From: Bacteroidales bacterium
GTDB lineage: Bacteria; Bacteroidota; Bacteroidia; Bacteroidales; Bacteroidaceae
Reading direction: 5' to 3'
Assembly: GCA_004558865.1 (NCBI GenBank)
Contig: SFCY01000023.1
Span: forward strand, 1-23,403
DNA length: 23,403 bases
The notes beneath the pieces are model-generated. The model was not told the DNA's origin, did not search any database, and worked only from the letters and a program-made list of their open reading frames with translations. This document shows positions 1 to 8,159 of the stretch, in pieces. A program made the translations under genes and the position numbers. The stretch's first letter is position 1, and each line of letters opens with the position of its first letter.

Positions 1-226
1 CGGTACTGGTACCAAACAAAATTAAGTTTAAGTTTGTATCATCAAGTAAATTTTTACCCCCGATTCCATCCACTACCTTCTGGTAGCTCATCTCGTTAGA
101 AGCGAGCGTGGCATACTTCCCGGTAGCTTTGTTCTTTATGCGGTAGTAGCCATTGCCAATGAGTTGAGCGGAAGCGGAAAGCGAGGCGAAGAGCGACAGA
201 AACAATATTGCGTATATTTTATTCAT
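1..226 (-). CDS. Secreted repeat-module protein, 5' part only (cut by window edge)
   Basis: This minus-strand reading frame starts at an ATG at 226-224 and runs open off the window, so only about the first 75 residues are visible. The N-terminus (MNKIYAILFLSLFASLSASAQ) is a clear Sec signal peptide with a cleavage site after ASAQ. Directly after it comes GNGYYRIKNKATGKYATL, which closely matches the GYYRIKN module start near residue 534 of the large secreted protein at 531-3998. I infer a paralogue or divided member of the same exported family. It lies downstream of the 70-residue peptide gene and of a terminator-like hairpin, so it probably has its own transcript start or depends on read-through. 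The function is unknown. A carbohydrate- or host-surface-binding role would be a guess from the repetitive beta-type sequence. Confidence 0.75.
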   Translation of the reverse strand, partial: MNKIYAILFLSLFASLSASAQLIGNGYYRIKNKATGKYATLASNEMSYQKVVDGIGGKNLLDDTNLNLILFGTST

Positions 227-246
227 TCTTTCGTATGATTGATTAT

Positions 247-294
247 AAAAAGGTGTCATGTCAAATACTTGACAGTTCTATGACATGACACCTT
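247..294 (-). terminator. Rho-independent terminator after the 70-aa peptide gene
   Basis: A perfect 14-bp inverted repeat pairs 250-263 (AAGGTGTCATGTCA) with 281-294 (TGACATGACACCTT) around a 17-nt loop. Read on the minus strand, the stem is followed at once by a T-run (TTTTTATAATC). This is the usual form of an intrinsic terminator for the minus-strand genes ending at 304 and 531. A smaller alternative stem, TGTCA/TGACA at 259-274, lies inside the same element. Confidence 0.8.
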
Positions 295-303
295 AAACTT
301 TAT

Positions 304-516
304 TTAGTTGTCCCAAGGATTATGGTCCTTTGCCCATCCTTCATCGGCTCCATCGTCTAAGAAGCCTTGCTTTTTGGCACTCCATTCGACCTCACCAGGA
401 TTTTCCGGTTTACCTACGGGGTTATTCGACTGTCCGGCGATAGTTTCACCTTCGAGGATGCTGCCGACGAGATGTGGGTTGACAACCGTCGTGTTGGGCT
501 TTATATATTCTTTCAT
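304..516 (-). CDS. Small 70-residue peptide of Bacteroidales KxYIKP type
   Basis: This short ORF begins 14 nt after the stop of the 1155-residue protein. It has a strong Shine-Dalgarno AGGAGGG (529-523) 6 nt before its ATG, which is unusual here because most neighbours lack one. The peptide starts MKEYIKPNTTVV, has no signal peptide or membrane segment, is rich in Gly, Asn, Pro, Asp and Glu, and ends in NPWDN. From general experience, many short Bacteroides and Prevotella proteins share this plan: an N-terminal M-K-x-Y-x-x-P-x-x-x-V, a variable polar middle, and a C-terminal W-D-x. I know of no proven function. The strong ribosome site, operon position and terminator immediately downstream argue that it is truly expressed rather than a chance ORF. 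A modified-peptide precursor or a partner of the secreted protein are possibilities only. Confidence 0.75.
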   Translation of the reverse strand: MKEYIKPNTTVVNPHLVGSILEGETIAGQSNNPVGKPENPGEVEWSAKKQGFLDDGADEGWAKDHNPWDN

Positions 517-522
517 TGTTTT

Positions 523-529
523 CCCTCCT
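523..529 (-). promoter_or_regulatory. Strong Shine-Dalgarno AGGAGGG for the 70-aa peptide
   Basis: AGGAGGG on the minus strand lies 6 nt upstream of the ATG at 516, between the stop codon of the large secreted protein (533-531) and the peptide start. It fixes the peptide start and suggests independent or coupled translation within one transcript. Confidence 0.75.
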
Positions 530-530
530 G

Positions 531-3500
531 TTATTTTTGGATATACTTTTTACCTTTCACGATGACCACGCCTTTGTAGTCCTTATCCACACGCTGTCCG
601 GCCACATTGTAGCGGGGAGCATCAGCGGGAATCTGGGCATCGTCAGAGAAGACGTTGTCAAGAGCGGTTGTAGTGCCATCGCCGAACAGCACGTAAACCT
701 TGGCTCCTGAAGCATTCTCACTCTGAATCAGGAACGGCTTGTTGGCCGGAATCACCGTCTGCTTATCGTTTGCGGTGCTCCATGCACTGTAGAGATAGAA
801 GCCGTAAGGATTGTTAGCGTCCTTCGTGTTGTAACCGAAGAGATAGAGGTCCTTCTCATTGGTGTCCACACCCCATTTGTCGCCCAAGTTGGTATTTTTG
901 AGCTGGCTGAGGATGCCTCCTTCGCTGTTTTCCACTCTATGGCGTCCACCGAGGAAGGTGCCCTGCACAAGCTGATCCTTCTCGGCACGCGCATCGCTCA
1001 CTACCGGCTGCAAAGCCAACGTGTTGTCGACCGTGGAGGCATTGAATTCGATGATGGCAGGTGTGGCGGCAGGAATGATGTTGCCGGAAACCTTATTGAA
1101 GCACACATACTGGTTGCCGTCTTTGGGCTTTACGCCCGTCTCAGAGTCGACAATATATACCGCACTCACGTTGCTGCCCTTCACCTCGAACGGGAAGTCG
1201 AGATAGGTGGAAGAATAATACTTGCCGTTCTTTCCTGCGTGCGAGTTAGGCTTCACGGTGAAGTAGTTGGTCTCGTCCACGGGCTCCAGCGTCCAGTAAG
1301 CATGGTCCTTGGCACTGGACAGGTCGTCAGCAATAGAGCCAGAACCACTAGGTGCCGTGCCGGCATTCAGTCCGTCGTTGGCGAAGCCCAGCTCTGCATT
1401 GCCCGTATAGCCGCGGTTTCCCTGTGCGTCGTGGTTGTCGCCCTCGATGAGATAGTAAGGAGTGTTGTAGTGTATCATGTTGACATAGCCGCCGATGGTG
1501 TTGTCGCGTCCTGTGGCATTGAGTGCCTTCACCATCTGAAGCTTGAGCCAGTCAAACATGATTTGCTCGCTGCCGAGGATGGTGGAGTAAGAGAGGGTGT
1601 AGTTGCCATCTTTATCCTGGATGAGGTTACCGTTGTCATCCTTCTCGCAGCAGTTCTTTACGTGCCACTCACCGCCATCGGTGTTGTACCAAGAGTTGAT
1701 GGTCTTATCATCGTCTTCTGTGAACTTCTCGCCCGAGAAGCCAACCAAGCTGGTCAGGCCTGCGTAGGTAGAGAGGAAGGTTCTCACAGCCGGCACCACG
1801 ATCTTGTCCATGTCGATCTTGTTGCTCTTGTAGAAGTCTACGATAGGCTTCAGCGAGGGAACCATCGAACGAACGAGATAGGTATCCTTCTTTCCGTCTA
1901 CAGGAATCAAGTAGACCTGGAACTTCAGGTTGGGAAGATAGTTAGTGTTGAAGTCTTCCATCAAAGCATCGAACTTAGGCTGATCGGCAATACTGGGGAC
2001 ATAGTTCCTAATATGTGTGTCGGCAAAGCCCGCACCGAGAGTGAGCATATAACGTCCGAAACCGATGTAGCCATTGTATGCACTGCGAATGGAGCTTGGA
2101 ATATCATCAAGGTTCAAACTAAAGATAGAACTCAACTCACCTGTTGTAGCCTCGCATCCGTTCATCACGTCGATGCCCTGGCTGCGCAGATTGAGCAGCT
2201 CATAGGCCTTGACAGTCTGACCTGCTTCATAAGGTGAACTGATGGCTTTGCCGTTGGCATCGAGGTTCACGTAGAGCACGGTTCCGGGCTTGGTCAGTTT
2301 GCTGTCGTTGGTTGCCGAGACGTCGGCAGTGATGCGGCCGCGCACGTCGATGTACTGCTGGTCGTTGTATCCGCCTACATTCTTGATGCGGTAGTAGCCT
2401 TTGTAAGGATTGGTGTTGCTGGTCGGGTTCACCTCAGCGAGTATCCATTTGGCAGCAGCGTCTGACGCGTCTTCAGTGAACTCAAAAGTCTTGTAAGAAG
2501 ATTCGGCAGAGAGATAATAGTTGTGTCCGAAGTGCCACTTGTCCTTGTTCTGATTCCAGAGGTTCTTCAGCGACTCCGTAGTCTGACTGCTTGCGAAGTA
2601 CTGTGAAATCTGATTTTTGGCAAAGTCTTCGAAGGTAGCTTTCTGGTCATTTTTGAGTATCTGCACTGCCAAGTCGAGCAGAGCCGGCACTTGTGGCATG
2701 TCCACACGCAGCGATACCGAGCCGTCGCCGTTGTCAATCAGCTTCATATAGGCATAGTGGTCGGCACAGAGGTCGATAGCAGTCTTCACGTCTGCACTTA
2801 CGTTCTCAGGGGTGATGGTGTCGGTGATGCTCCTGCTCTTCAGCTTATTGTTGGCAAAGTCAGCTACAAATTTATAGACATTCTTTTCCTTCAGTTTCTT
2901 ATCGAGCACTTCAAAGGTCTTGTCCATGCCCTTTGACAGATAGCCCACGATGTCCTGTCCTTGGTTGGAAAGCTCGGTGATGCGGTAGAGATTGTCGTTG
3001 GTGCGGCTGAAGCGTCCGAAGTCGAGCGTGATGGCAGCATTCTTCTTATTCACGTCGCTGCCCTGAATGTCACCAAGCGTCAGGTTAGGTTCAGCGTCAT
3101 ACTTGCCTGTGACGTTGACGTAATAACCGGTGCTGTTGTTCTTGATGTTTTTCACGCCCGGCTGCAGTCCGTCGGCAGTAGTGCTGACTTCCTCCATGGT
3201 CCACAGTCCGTTGTCGGCTTTCGCATCGGTGGAGTAGCCGAAAGATTGGTCATCCTTGTCGTAGACAAGATAATAAGTGGTGCCGGGAGTTACCTGGTCG
3301 AGGTATTTCTGCACCATCTGCTTCAGCCGCGAGTCGGTCTGATGCACATCGAGATACTTCAGCACATGCTGCTTGGCCCAGTCCCACACGTCGGTGCATT
3401 TGTGCCCTTTGTTTACCTCTGCACCGGTCACGATGTAGTTACCCACAGCCTGAATGGTGTAGGGAATGGCGGGCACCGTAGCCTTGGCACGCACCATCCA

Positions 3501-3998
3501 TTTGTTGCCATAGTGAGCTTCGGGAATAAGCGTCATGTAGGCATAGTCGTCAGTATAGATTTTGCAGATGGAGTCAGCCATGGCATTGATGGCTGAGAGT
3601 ATCTGCTGTCTTTCATCTTCTGACTGAATCAGTGAGCCCAGCTTAGTGGCAAGTTTCTTGCTGATCTCGCCTTGTGCGAAAGAAGATACTATGTTATAGG
3701 CTTTGTCTACATAATCGTAGACTTCGATGGTTGAGCCATCATTAGGGTTCTTGCCCGAGAGGGAGAACACACGGTAGCCACCGTCGTTCTTGTAACCAAT
3801 GCCTACACCAATCTCAGAAGCCTCGCTTTCGGAGGCATTTGGCTTGGCATAGTACTTACTGGTTATTCGTACGTAAGATTTACCCCCCCCTACAGCGGAT
3901 TTAATCTTGTAAGTCCCCGATTGAGGAGCCTGCGCCATGCTGCCTATGGCTGTGCAGGCCAAGAGGGACAGAGCTAATAAGCGTAAATTTAGTTTCAT
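531..3998 (-). CDS. Large secreted protein with tandem modules (1155 aa)
   Basis: An exported protein of unknown function. Residues 1-24 form a signal peptide ending SMAQA. The mature part repeats a module of roughly 250 residues. Module starts are visible near residue 28 (GTYKIKSAVGGGKSYVRI), near 282 (VKNIKNNSTGYYVNVTGKYD) and near 533 (KGYYRIKNVGGYNDQQYIDV). Each is followed by a helical-looking stretch with a DxYAYMxLI-like segment (151-158, 413-421) and a closing Y-Y-L plus W-x-x-E-V segment (242-271, 494-523). The third unit is longer and more diverged. The C-terminus (YNVAGQRVDKDYKGVVIVKG, then KKYIQK) resembles the short terminal beta domain common on Prevotella surface proteins, perhaps a type IX-like sorting signal. 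No Shine-Dalgarno precedes the ATG. The 70-residue peptide gene follows after 14 nt. A paralogue of the module lies just beyond it at 1-226. Confidence 0.85.
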   Translation of the reverse strand: MKLNLRLLALSLLACTAIGSMAQAPQSGTYKIKSAVGGGKSYVRITSKYYAKPNASESEASEIGVGIGYKNDGGYRVFSLSGKNPNDGSTIEVYDYVDKAYNIVSSFAQGEISKKLATKLGSLIQSEDERQQILSAINAMADSICKIYTDDYAYMTLIPEAHYGNKWMVRAKATVPAIPYTIQAVGNYIVTGAEVNKGHKCTDVWDWAKQHVLKYLDVHQTDSRLKQMVQKYLDQVTPGTTYYLVYDKDDQSFGYSTDAKADNGLWTMEEVSTTADGLQPGVKNIKNNSTGYYVNVTGKYDAEPNLTLGDIQGSDVNKKNAAITLDFGRFSRTNDNLYRITELSNQGQDIVGYLSKGMDKTFEVLDKKLKEKNVYKFVADFANNKLKSRSITDTITPENVSADVKTAIDLCADHYAYMKLIDNGDGSVSLRVDMPQVPALLDLAVQILKNDQKATFEDFAKNQISQYFASSQTTESLKNLWNQNKDKWHFGHNYYLSAESSYKTFEFTEDASDAAAKWILAEVNPTSNTNPYKGYYRIKNVGGYNDQQYIDVRGRITADVSATNDSKLTKPGTVLYVNLDANGKAISSPYEAGQTVKAYELLNLRSQGIDVMNGCEATTGELSSIFSLNLDDIPSSIRSAYNGYIGFGRYMLTLGAGFADTHIRNYVPSIADQPKFDALMEDFNTNYLPNLKFQVYLIPVDGKKDTYLVRSMVPSLKPIVDFYKSNKIDMDKIVVPAVRTFLSTYAGLTSLVGFSGEKFTEDDDKTINSWYNTDGGEWHVKNCCEKDDNGNLIQDKDGNYTLSYSTILGSEQIMFDWLKLQMVKALNATGRDNTIGGYVNMIHYNTPYYLIEGDNHDAQGNRGYTGNAELGFANDGLNAGTAPSGSGSIADDLSSAKDHAYWTLEPVDETNYFTVKPNSHAGKNGKYYSSTYLDFPFEVKGSNVSAVYIVDSETGVKPKDGNQYVCFNKVSGNIIPAATPAIIEFNASTVDNTLALQPVVSDARAEKDQLVQGTFLGGRHRVENSEGGILSQLKNTNLGDKWGVDTNEKDLYLFGYNTKDANNPYGFYLYSAWSTANDKQTVIPANKPFLIQSENASGAKVYVLFGDGTTTALDNVFSDDAQIPADAPRYNVAGQRVDKDYKGVVIVKGKKYIQK

Positions 3999-4152
3999 AA
4001 ACTATTGGACTTAATTACTATAAAGTATACTTCTTAAATTGTCTTCATGTTGTATCTTGACAAGCAAATCAAAAGAGACTCTTTATCTCTCATCACTTCG
4101 TTATGTACAAGAAAACCTACGAGACTCTTCAACTATTATTCGCTCTATGTTG

Positions 4153-4160
4153 CAAAATTA
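4153..4160 (-). promoter_or_regulatory. Candidate -7 element TAATTTTG for the secreted-protein operon
   Basis: TAATTTTG followed by CAAC on the minus strand matches the Bacteroidetes -7 consensus TAnnTTTG. It lies about 155 nt upstream of the ATG at 3998. No TTG is present at the expected -33 distance, so the call is moderate. If real, the 5' leader would be unusually long. Confidence 0.4.
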
Positions 4161-4280
4161 ATAAAAATGCTTTAATGATGGTTGAATATTAAAATTAATT
4201 AACGCATAAGATAACAATATAATACGACAATATCGTTGCCGATGGTTGAATAATCGGTCGAACATTGTTTTAGGGTCGGC

Positions 4281-4412
4281 GCAAGGCAAGGCCCCTGCAA
4301 GCGAACGCATGTTATGTGAACATGCAGTTGGATGCACGCGGTTCCAAAGAAGGATGATTGGGGTTCCCCTCCCTTTTGGGGAGGGTCTTTGGAGCAAGGC
4401 GCGCCCCTGCAA
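4281..4412. repeat. Two direct copies of GCAAGGC...GCCCCTGCAA
   Basis: GCAAGGCAAGGCCCCTGCAA at 4281-4300 recurs about 110 bp later as GCAAGGCGCGCCCCTGCAA (4394-4412). The core GCCCCTGCAA also appears, together with its reverse complement, in the hairpin at 13777-13819. This suggests a small dispersed element rather than chance. Function unknown. Confidence 0.45.
4356..4394. repeat. Dispersed C-rich/G-rich hairpin repeat, copy 1
   Basis: GATTGGGGTTCCCCTCCC followed by TTTTGGGGAGGGTCTTTGG forms a hairpin, with CCCTCCC 4367-4373 pairing with GGGAGGG 4379-4385. The same sequence order occurs in opposite orientation at 22422-22452. On the minus strand it lies about 75-110 nt beyond the rel stop codon, where it could end or stabilise the operon transcript. 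Confidence 0.55.
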
Positions 4413-4466
4413 TGGGCCGCACGCCATTAGGTGCAGGCGGATGAATGCGTATCAACAATGATGAGT

Positions 4467-6728
4467 CTACAGGATTTGGGAGACCTCCTTCAAGTCCTCC
4501 ACTTCCTTTAGTCGGCTCATCACAAGTCTCACCTCGTCGCGATCGTGCACCTTCACCTCTATTGTGCCTGCGAAGATGCCTTGGTCGGCGCTGATGGTGA
4601 CCTTGTGGATGTTGACATCCAAATCCTTGGTCAGCACCCGCGACACATCAAAGAGCATGCCCTTGCGGTCGATGCCGCGAATCTCTATGACGGCATCGAA
4701 GAAGAGACGCTTGTGCATGTCCCACTTGGCATCCAGGATGCGGTTGCCAAAGCTCGACTTGAACTTCGTTGCCACGGAGCACTGCCGCTTGTGAATCTCC
4801 ACCTGGTTCTTGCTGTTGATGAAGCCCAGGATGTCGTCGCCGGGTATTGGGTGGCAGCAGTCGGGGAAGATGTACATGCCGATGGTGTCCTCGGTGATGA
4901 CGCAGGGTATCTTGCGGTTGAACTCCTTGCCCACGACAAGCAGCTGGGGCTTCTGCTCCACTTTGTCCTTCGACTTGAGGAAAGGCACAAACTTGCGCCA
5001 TCCCCCACCGCCATTCGATTTCTTCTTGCCCGTCAGCTCGTCGAAGTCCTTGTCGCCGAGAATGATGGAACGCTCTCCGAGGGCCTGGAAGAAGTCCTCG
5101 GGGCGGCTGATGTCGTGGAAGGCGCAGAGCTTGTCGATGATGCTCGTGGCGGGAGTCAGCCCGCGGGTCTGGAGCCACTGCCTCAGCACGTCCTCACCCT
5201 TGCGCTGCACCTCCTTGCTGTCGCGGCGCAGGATGGCTTGGATCTTGCCCTTGGCCTTGGCGGTGCTCACGAAGTTGATCCATTCAGGCTTGGGATGCTG
5301 CGACTTGGAGGTGAGGATCTCCACTTGGTCGCCACTCTTGAGCTTGTGGCTCATGGGCACGAGCTTGTGGTTCACCTTGGCCCCGATGCAGTGGGAGCCC
5401 AAGAACGTGTGGATGGTGAACGCGAAGTCGAGGGCCGTGCAGTCGGCGGGCATCGTCTTGATCTCGCCTTTCGGGGTGAAGACGAAAATCTCGCTGGCAA
5501 AGAGGTTGAGCTTGATGGTGTCGAGGAAGTCCATGGCGTCGGGCTGCGGGTCGTCGAGAATCTCCTTGATGGTTCGCAGCCAGTCGTTGAGCTCGCTGTC
5601 GTCGTCGGCCTGCGGATTGTGTTCCTTGTATTTCCAGTGGGCGGCGAATCCCTGCTCGGCAATCTCGTCCATTCTGTCGGAGCGGATCTGCACCTCTATC
5701 CACTGTCCCGTCTTCGACATGAGCGTGACGTGGAGCGCCTGATAGCCGTTGGCCTTCGGGTGGTTCACCCAGTCGCGCAGGCGGTCGGGATGGCTCTTGT
5801 AGATTTTGTTGAGTGAGACATAGATTTGGAAGCACTCGTTGACTTCATCCTCGCGGTCAAGTGGCGTGAAGATGATGCGCACGGCCAATATATCGTAGAT
5901 TTCCTCAAAGGTGACATGCTTGTTCTGCATTTTCTGCCAGATGGAGTACGGAGTCTTCACCCTCGCCTTGATGGTGTATTTCAGGCCCATCTTGGTCAGT
6001 GCCTCGCGGATGGGTGCGGTGAAATCCTCAAACAGGCGGGTACGGTCATTCTCCGTGAAGGCCAGCTTCTGCTTGATTTTCTCGTATTCCTCGGGATGCT
6101 CAAACTTGAAGCTCAAATCCTCCAGTTCGGTCTTGATTTTGTTCAGTCCCAACCGGTTGGCCAGTGGTGCGTAGATGTAGAGCGTCTCGCCGGCTATCTT
6201 GTACTGCTTGTTGGCGGGCTGCGAGGCCAGCGTGCGCATGTTGTGGAGCCGGTCGCAAATCTTGATGAGAATGACGCGGATGTCGTCGCTCATGGTGAGC
6301 AGCAGCTTCTTGAAGTTTTCTGCCTGGGTGGAAGCCTTGTCGCCAAAGATGCCGCCTGAGATTTTGGTCAGTCCGTCGACGATGCCCGCAATCTTCTTGC
6401 CGAAGATGTTCTCGATATCCTCCACGGTGTAGTCGGTGTCCTCCACCACATCATGGAGCAGGGCGGCGCAGATCGACGTGGAGCCGAGTCCCATCTCCTC
6501 GCTGGCAATCTGTGCCACGGCGATGGGGTGCATGATGTAGGGTTCTCCCGACAGTCGTCTGACTCCCTTGTGGGCTTGGCGGGCGAAGTTGAAGGCTTTG
6601 ATGATGATGTCCACCTTCTTGCGGTGGCGGGAGGCCAAGTAGGTATCGAGCAGGTGCTGGAATGCCTTCTCTATCATCTCATTGTCGGCGGCCTCGCGCT
6701 CTTTGTTCTTCAGGTCGATGTCTTCCAT
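4467..6728 (-). CDS. rel: Bifunctional (p)ppGpp synthetase/hydrolase (Rel/SpoT family)
   Basis: A full-length long RelA/SpoT homologue of 753 residues that makes and degrades (p)ppGpp in the stringent response. The N-terminal HD hydrolase domain is intact, with H53, HDVVED at 92-97, and ICDRLHNM at 158-165 carrying D159 and N163, so hydrolysis should work. The synthetase domain (about 240-370) holds YSIWQKMQ, AVRIIF, NHPKANGYQALHVT and WIEVQIRSDRM followed by AAHWKYK. A TGS domain follows (about 412-474), then a region with a Cys-Cys-His motif (DCCHPIPGDD) typical of the zinc-finger part, and a C-terminal ACT domain ending KEVSQIL. It is the last gene of the parA-parB-DUF5683-transglycosylase-rel operon, 7 nt after the transglycosylase stop codon. 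No strong Shine-Dalgarno is visible. No other long Rel gene is in the window. Confidence 0.95.
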   Translation of the reverse strand: MEDIDLKNKEREAADNEMIEKAFQHLLDTYLASRHRKKVDIIIKAFNFARQAHKGVRRLSGEPYIMHPIAVAQIASEEMGLGSTSICAALLHDVVEDTDYTVEDIENIFGKKIAGIVDGLTKISGGIFGDKASTQAENFKKLLLTMSDDIRVILIKICDRLHNMRTLASQPANKQYKIAGETLYIYAPLANRLGLNKIKTELEDLSFKFEHPEEYEKIKQKLAFTENDRTRLFEDFTAPIREALTKMGLKYTIKARVKTPYSIWQKMQNKHVTFEEIYDILAVRIIFTPLDREDEVNECFQIYVSLNKIYKSHPDRLRDWVNHPKANGYQALHVTLMSKTGQWIEVQIRSDRMDEIAEQGFAAHWKYKEHNPQADDDSELNDWLRTIKEILDDPQPDAMDFLDTIKLNLFASEIFVFTPKGEIKTMPADCTALDFAFTIHTFLGSHCIGAKVNHKLVPMSHKLKSGDQVEILTSKSQHPKPEWINFVSTAKAKGKIQAILRRDSKEVQRKGEDVLRQWLQTRGLTPATSIIDKLCAFHDISRPEDFFQALGERSIILGDKDFDELTGKKKSNGGGGWRKFVPFLKSKDKVEQKPQLLVVGKEFNRKIPCVITEDTIGMYIFPDCCHPIPGDDILGFINSKNQVEIHKRQCSVATKFKSSFGNRILDAKWDMHKRLFFDAVIEIRGIDRKGMLFDVSRVLTKDLDVNIHKVTISADQGIFAGTIEVKVHDRDEVRLVMSRLKEVEDLKEVSQIL

Positions 6729-6735
6729 AGGGCGA

Positions 6736-8130
6736 TTACTTCACTTTAATTTTCTTTCCTGCGCGTATGCTGCTGCCGTTGATGCCGTTGAGCTTCTTGA
6801 GCTTCTTCACGGTTGTGTGGTGTCGCTCGGCAATCTCCGACAGCGTGTCGCCGCTCTTCACGGTCACACTCTTCGAGGCGGCCTTCTTGCCCTTTCGGCT
6901 CTTTCGGCTCTCCTTGCTGCGCTTGGAACTGCTGCTGCGCGACTTGTGGCGCGAGCCGCTCTTCTTGCCCTGGCTGTAGTGGCTGCGCACACGCTGGGCT
7001 GTCGGCACGTTGTCGTTGACATCCACCTCGTCGCGCTTCTTCAGCAGCTCGTCGGCATTGTAGGCGAAGATGGAGTCCTCATTGTCGATGAACTTGCTGA
7101 TGTAGGCCACGGGGAGCCGGATGGGCATGGGGCTGTGGTTGCCGTTGACAACGTTGCGGCGGTATTGCGGGTTGAGTTCCTTCAGCTGGTCCACGGGAAT
7201 GCCCAACACGCCGGCCACCTGCTCAAAGTGTACGTCGCGGTCGACCATGACGGTGTCGGTCTTGGCCGGCAGCTGCGAGAGCATGGGGCAGATGTTGTGG
7301 TCGCAGTAGTAGTTCATGATGTAGTTGGCGGCAATGAAGGCCGGCACGTAGCCTTGCGTCTCGGCGGGCAGGTAGGGGTAGATCTGCCAGTAGTCGCTCA
7401 CTCCTCCGGCGCGGTGTATGGCGCGGTTCACCTTGTCGGGGCCGCAGTTGTAGGCGGCGATGACCAAGTTCCAGTCGTTGAATATCTTGTAGAGGTCGCT
7501 CAGATACTGGGCGGCGGCGTAGGAGCTTTTCAGCGGATCGCGGCGCTCGTCGACCAGCGAGTTGACCGTCAGGCCGTAGTGCTTGCCCGTGGTGATCATA
7601 AACTGCCACAGGCCGGTTGCCCCCACGCGCGACACGGCCCGCGGATTGAGGGCCGACTCGATGACGGGGAGGTATTTCAGCTCAAGCGGCAGCCCGTAGC
7701 TCTCAAGAGCCTCCTCGAAGATGGGCATATAGAAGTTCTGCGCGCCCAACATGTAGGCAACGGAATGGCGCAGGTGGCCGCTGTAGCGGTCGATCATCTT
7801 CTGCACCACATCGTTGTAGGGCATCTCTATGGCCGTGGGCAGCATCTTCAGCCGCGCGATAATCTCCTCCTTGGAGTACTGCGGATTCACATCGGGGAAG
7901 TCGCAGGTGCTGTCGAGACGCAGATAGGTCTTGGAATTGTAAAGATAGAGCAGGCTGTCAAGCTCGTAGGTCATGGCCTCGGGAAGCTCTATCTGCTCTT
8001 CCTGCCCCTGCTGGTTGGTCACTGTCACCTCAGTCTCATCGCCTCCGTCGTCGTCGTTGTTCACCTGCGCGCTCATCGTGCTGGTGCCAAGAAAGAAAAG
8101 CGAAAAGAGGGCTATATAATATTTCTTCAT
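6736..8130 (-). CDS. mltD: Membrane-bound lytic transglycosylase MltD-like, SLT plus LysM
   Basis: A 464-residue exported peptidoglycan lyase. Signal peptide at 1-21 (MKKYYIALFSLFFLG to STMSAQ). The Slt-type catalytic domain spans about 130-250, with catalytic Glu158 in LPVIESALNP, then SRVGATGLWQFM (167-178) and AAYNCG (225-230), all standard family-1 transglycosylase motifs. A diverged LysM-like segment follows (HFEQVAGVLGIPVDQLKELN). Next comes a Ser/Arg/Lys-rich linker (about 385-418) and a clear C-terminal LysM (VKSGDTLSEIAERHHTTVKK onward, ending KKIKVK). It should cut glycan strands in the periplasm. It lies 29 nt after the DUF5683 gene and 7 nt before rel in one operon. The symbol is by similarity of architecture only; the start ATG has no visible Shine-Dalgarno. 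Confidence 0.9.
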   Translation of the reverse strand: MKKYYIALFSLFFLGTSTMSAQVNNDDDGGDETEVTVTNQQGQEEQIELPEAMTYELDSLLYLYNSKTYLRLDSTCDFPDVNPQYSKEEIIARLKMLPTAIEMPYNDVVQKMIDRYSGHLRHSVAYMLGAQNFYMPIFEEALESYGLPLELKYLPVIESALNPRAVSRVGATGLWQFMITTGKHYGLTVNSLVDERRDPLKSSYAAAQYLSDLYKIFNDWNLVIAAYNCGPDKVNRAIHRAGGVSDYWQIYPYLPAETQGYVPAFIAANYIMNYYCDHNICPMLSQLPAKTDTVMVDRDVHFEQVAGVLGIPVDQLKELNPQYRRNVVNGNHSPMPIRLPVAYISKFIDNEDSIFAYNADELLKKRDEVDVNDNVPTAQRVRSHYSQGKKSGSRHKSRSSSSKRSKESRKSRKGKKAASKSVTVKSGDTLSEIAERHHTTVKKLKKLNGINGSSIRAGKKIKVK

Positions 8131-8159
8131 TTGCTGTTTGTTGTTCTATTCTTATTCGT

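Larger units (their letters stand above)
3999..4466. other. Intergenic region with promoter and dispersed repeats, no gene
   Basis: This 468-bp gap has an AT-rich half next to the secreted-protein gene, holding its likely promoter and a leader of about 150 nt. The GC-rich half next to rel holds small hairpins and repeat copies. GCATGTT/AACATGC (4307-4313/4319-4325) is a perfect 7-bp inverted repeat. I see no convincing coding sequence: ORFs of 70-90 codons on both strands overlap these repeats and have no recognisable protein features. Confidence 0.6.

Noticed and set aside
939..2237. Open frame of 432 codons on the plus strand opposite the large secreted protein
   Set aside because: The secreted protein has a signal peptide, repeats and a terminal domain; the antisense frame has none.
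4158..4461. Short ORFs of 70-90 codons on both strands downstream of rel
   Set aside because: They run through dispersed repeats and hairpins, have no Shine-Dalgarno or protein features, and their GC-rich parts are repeat sequence.
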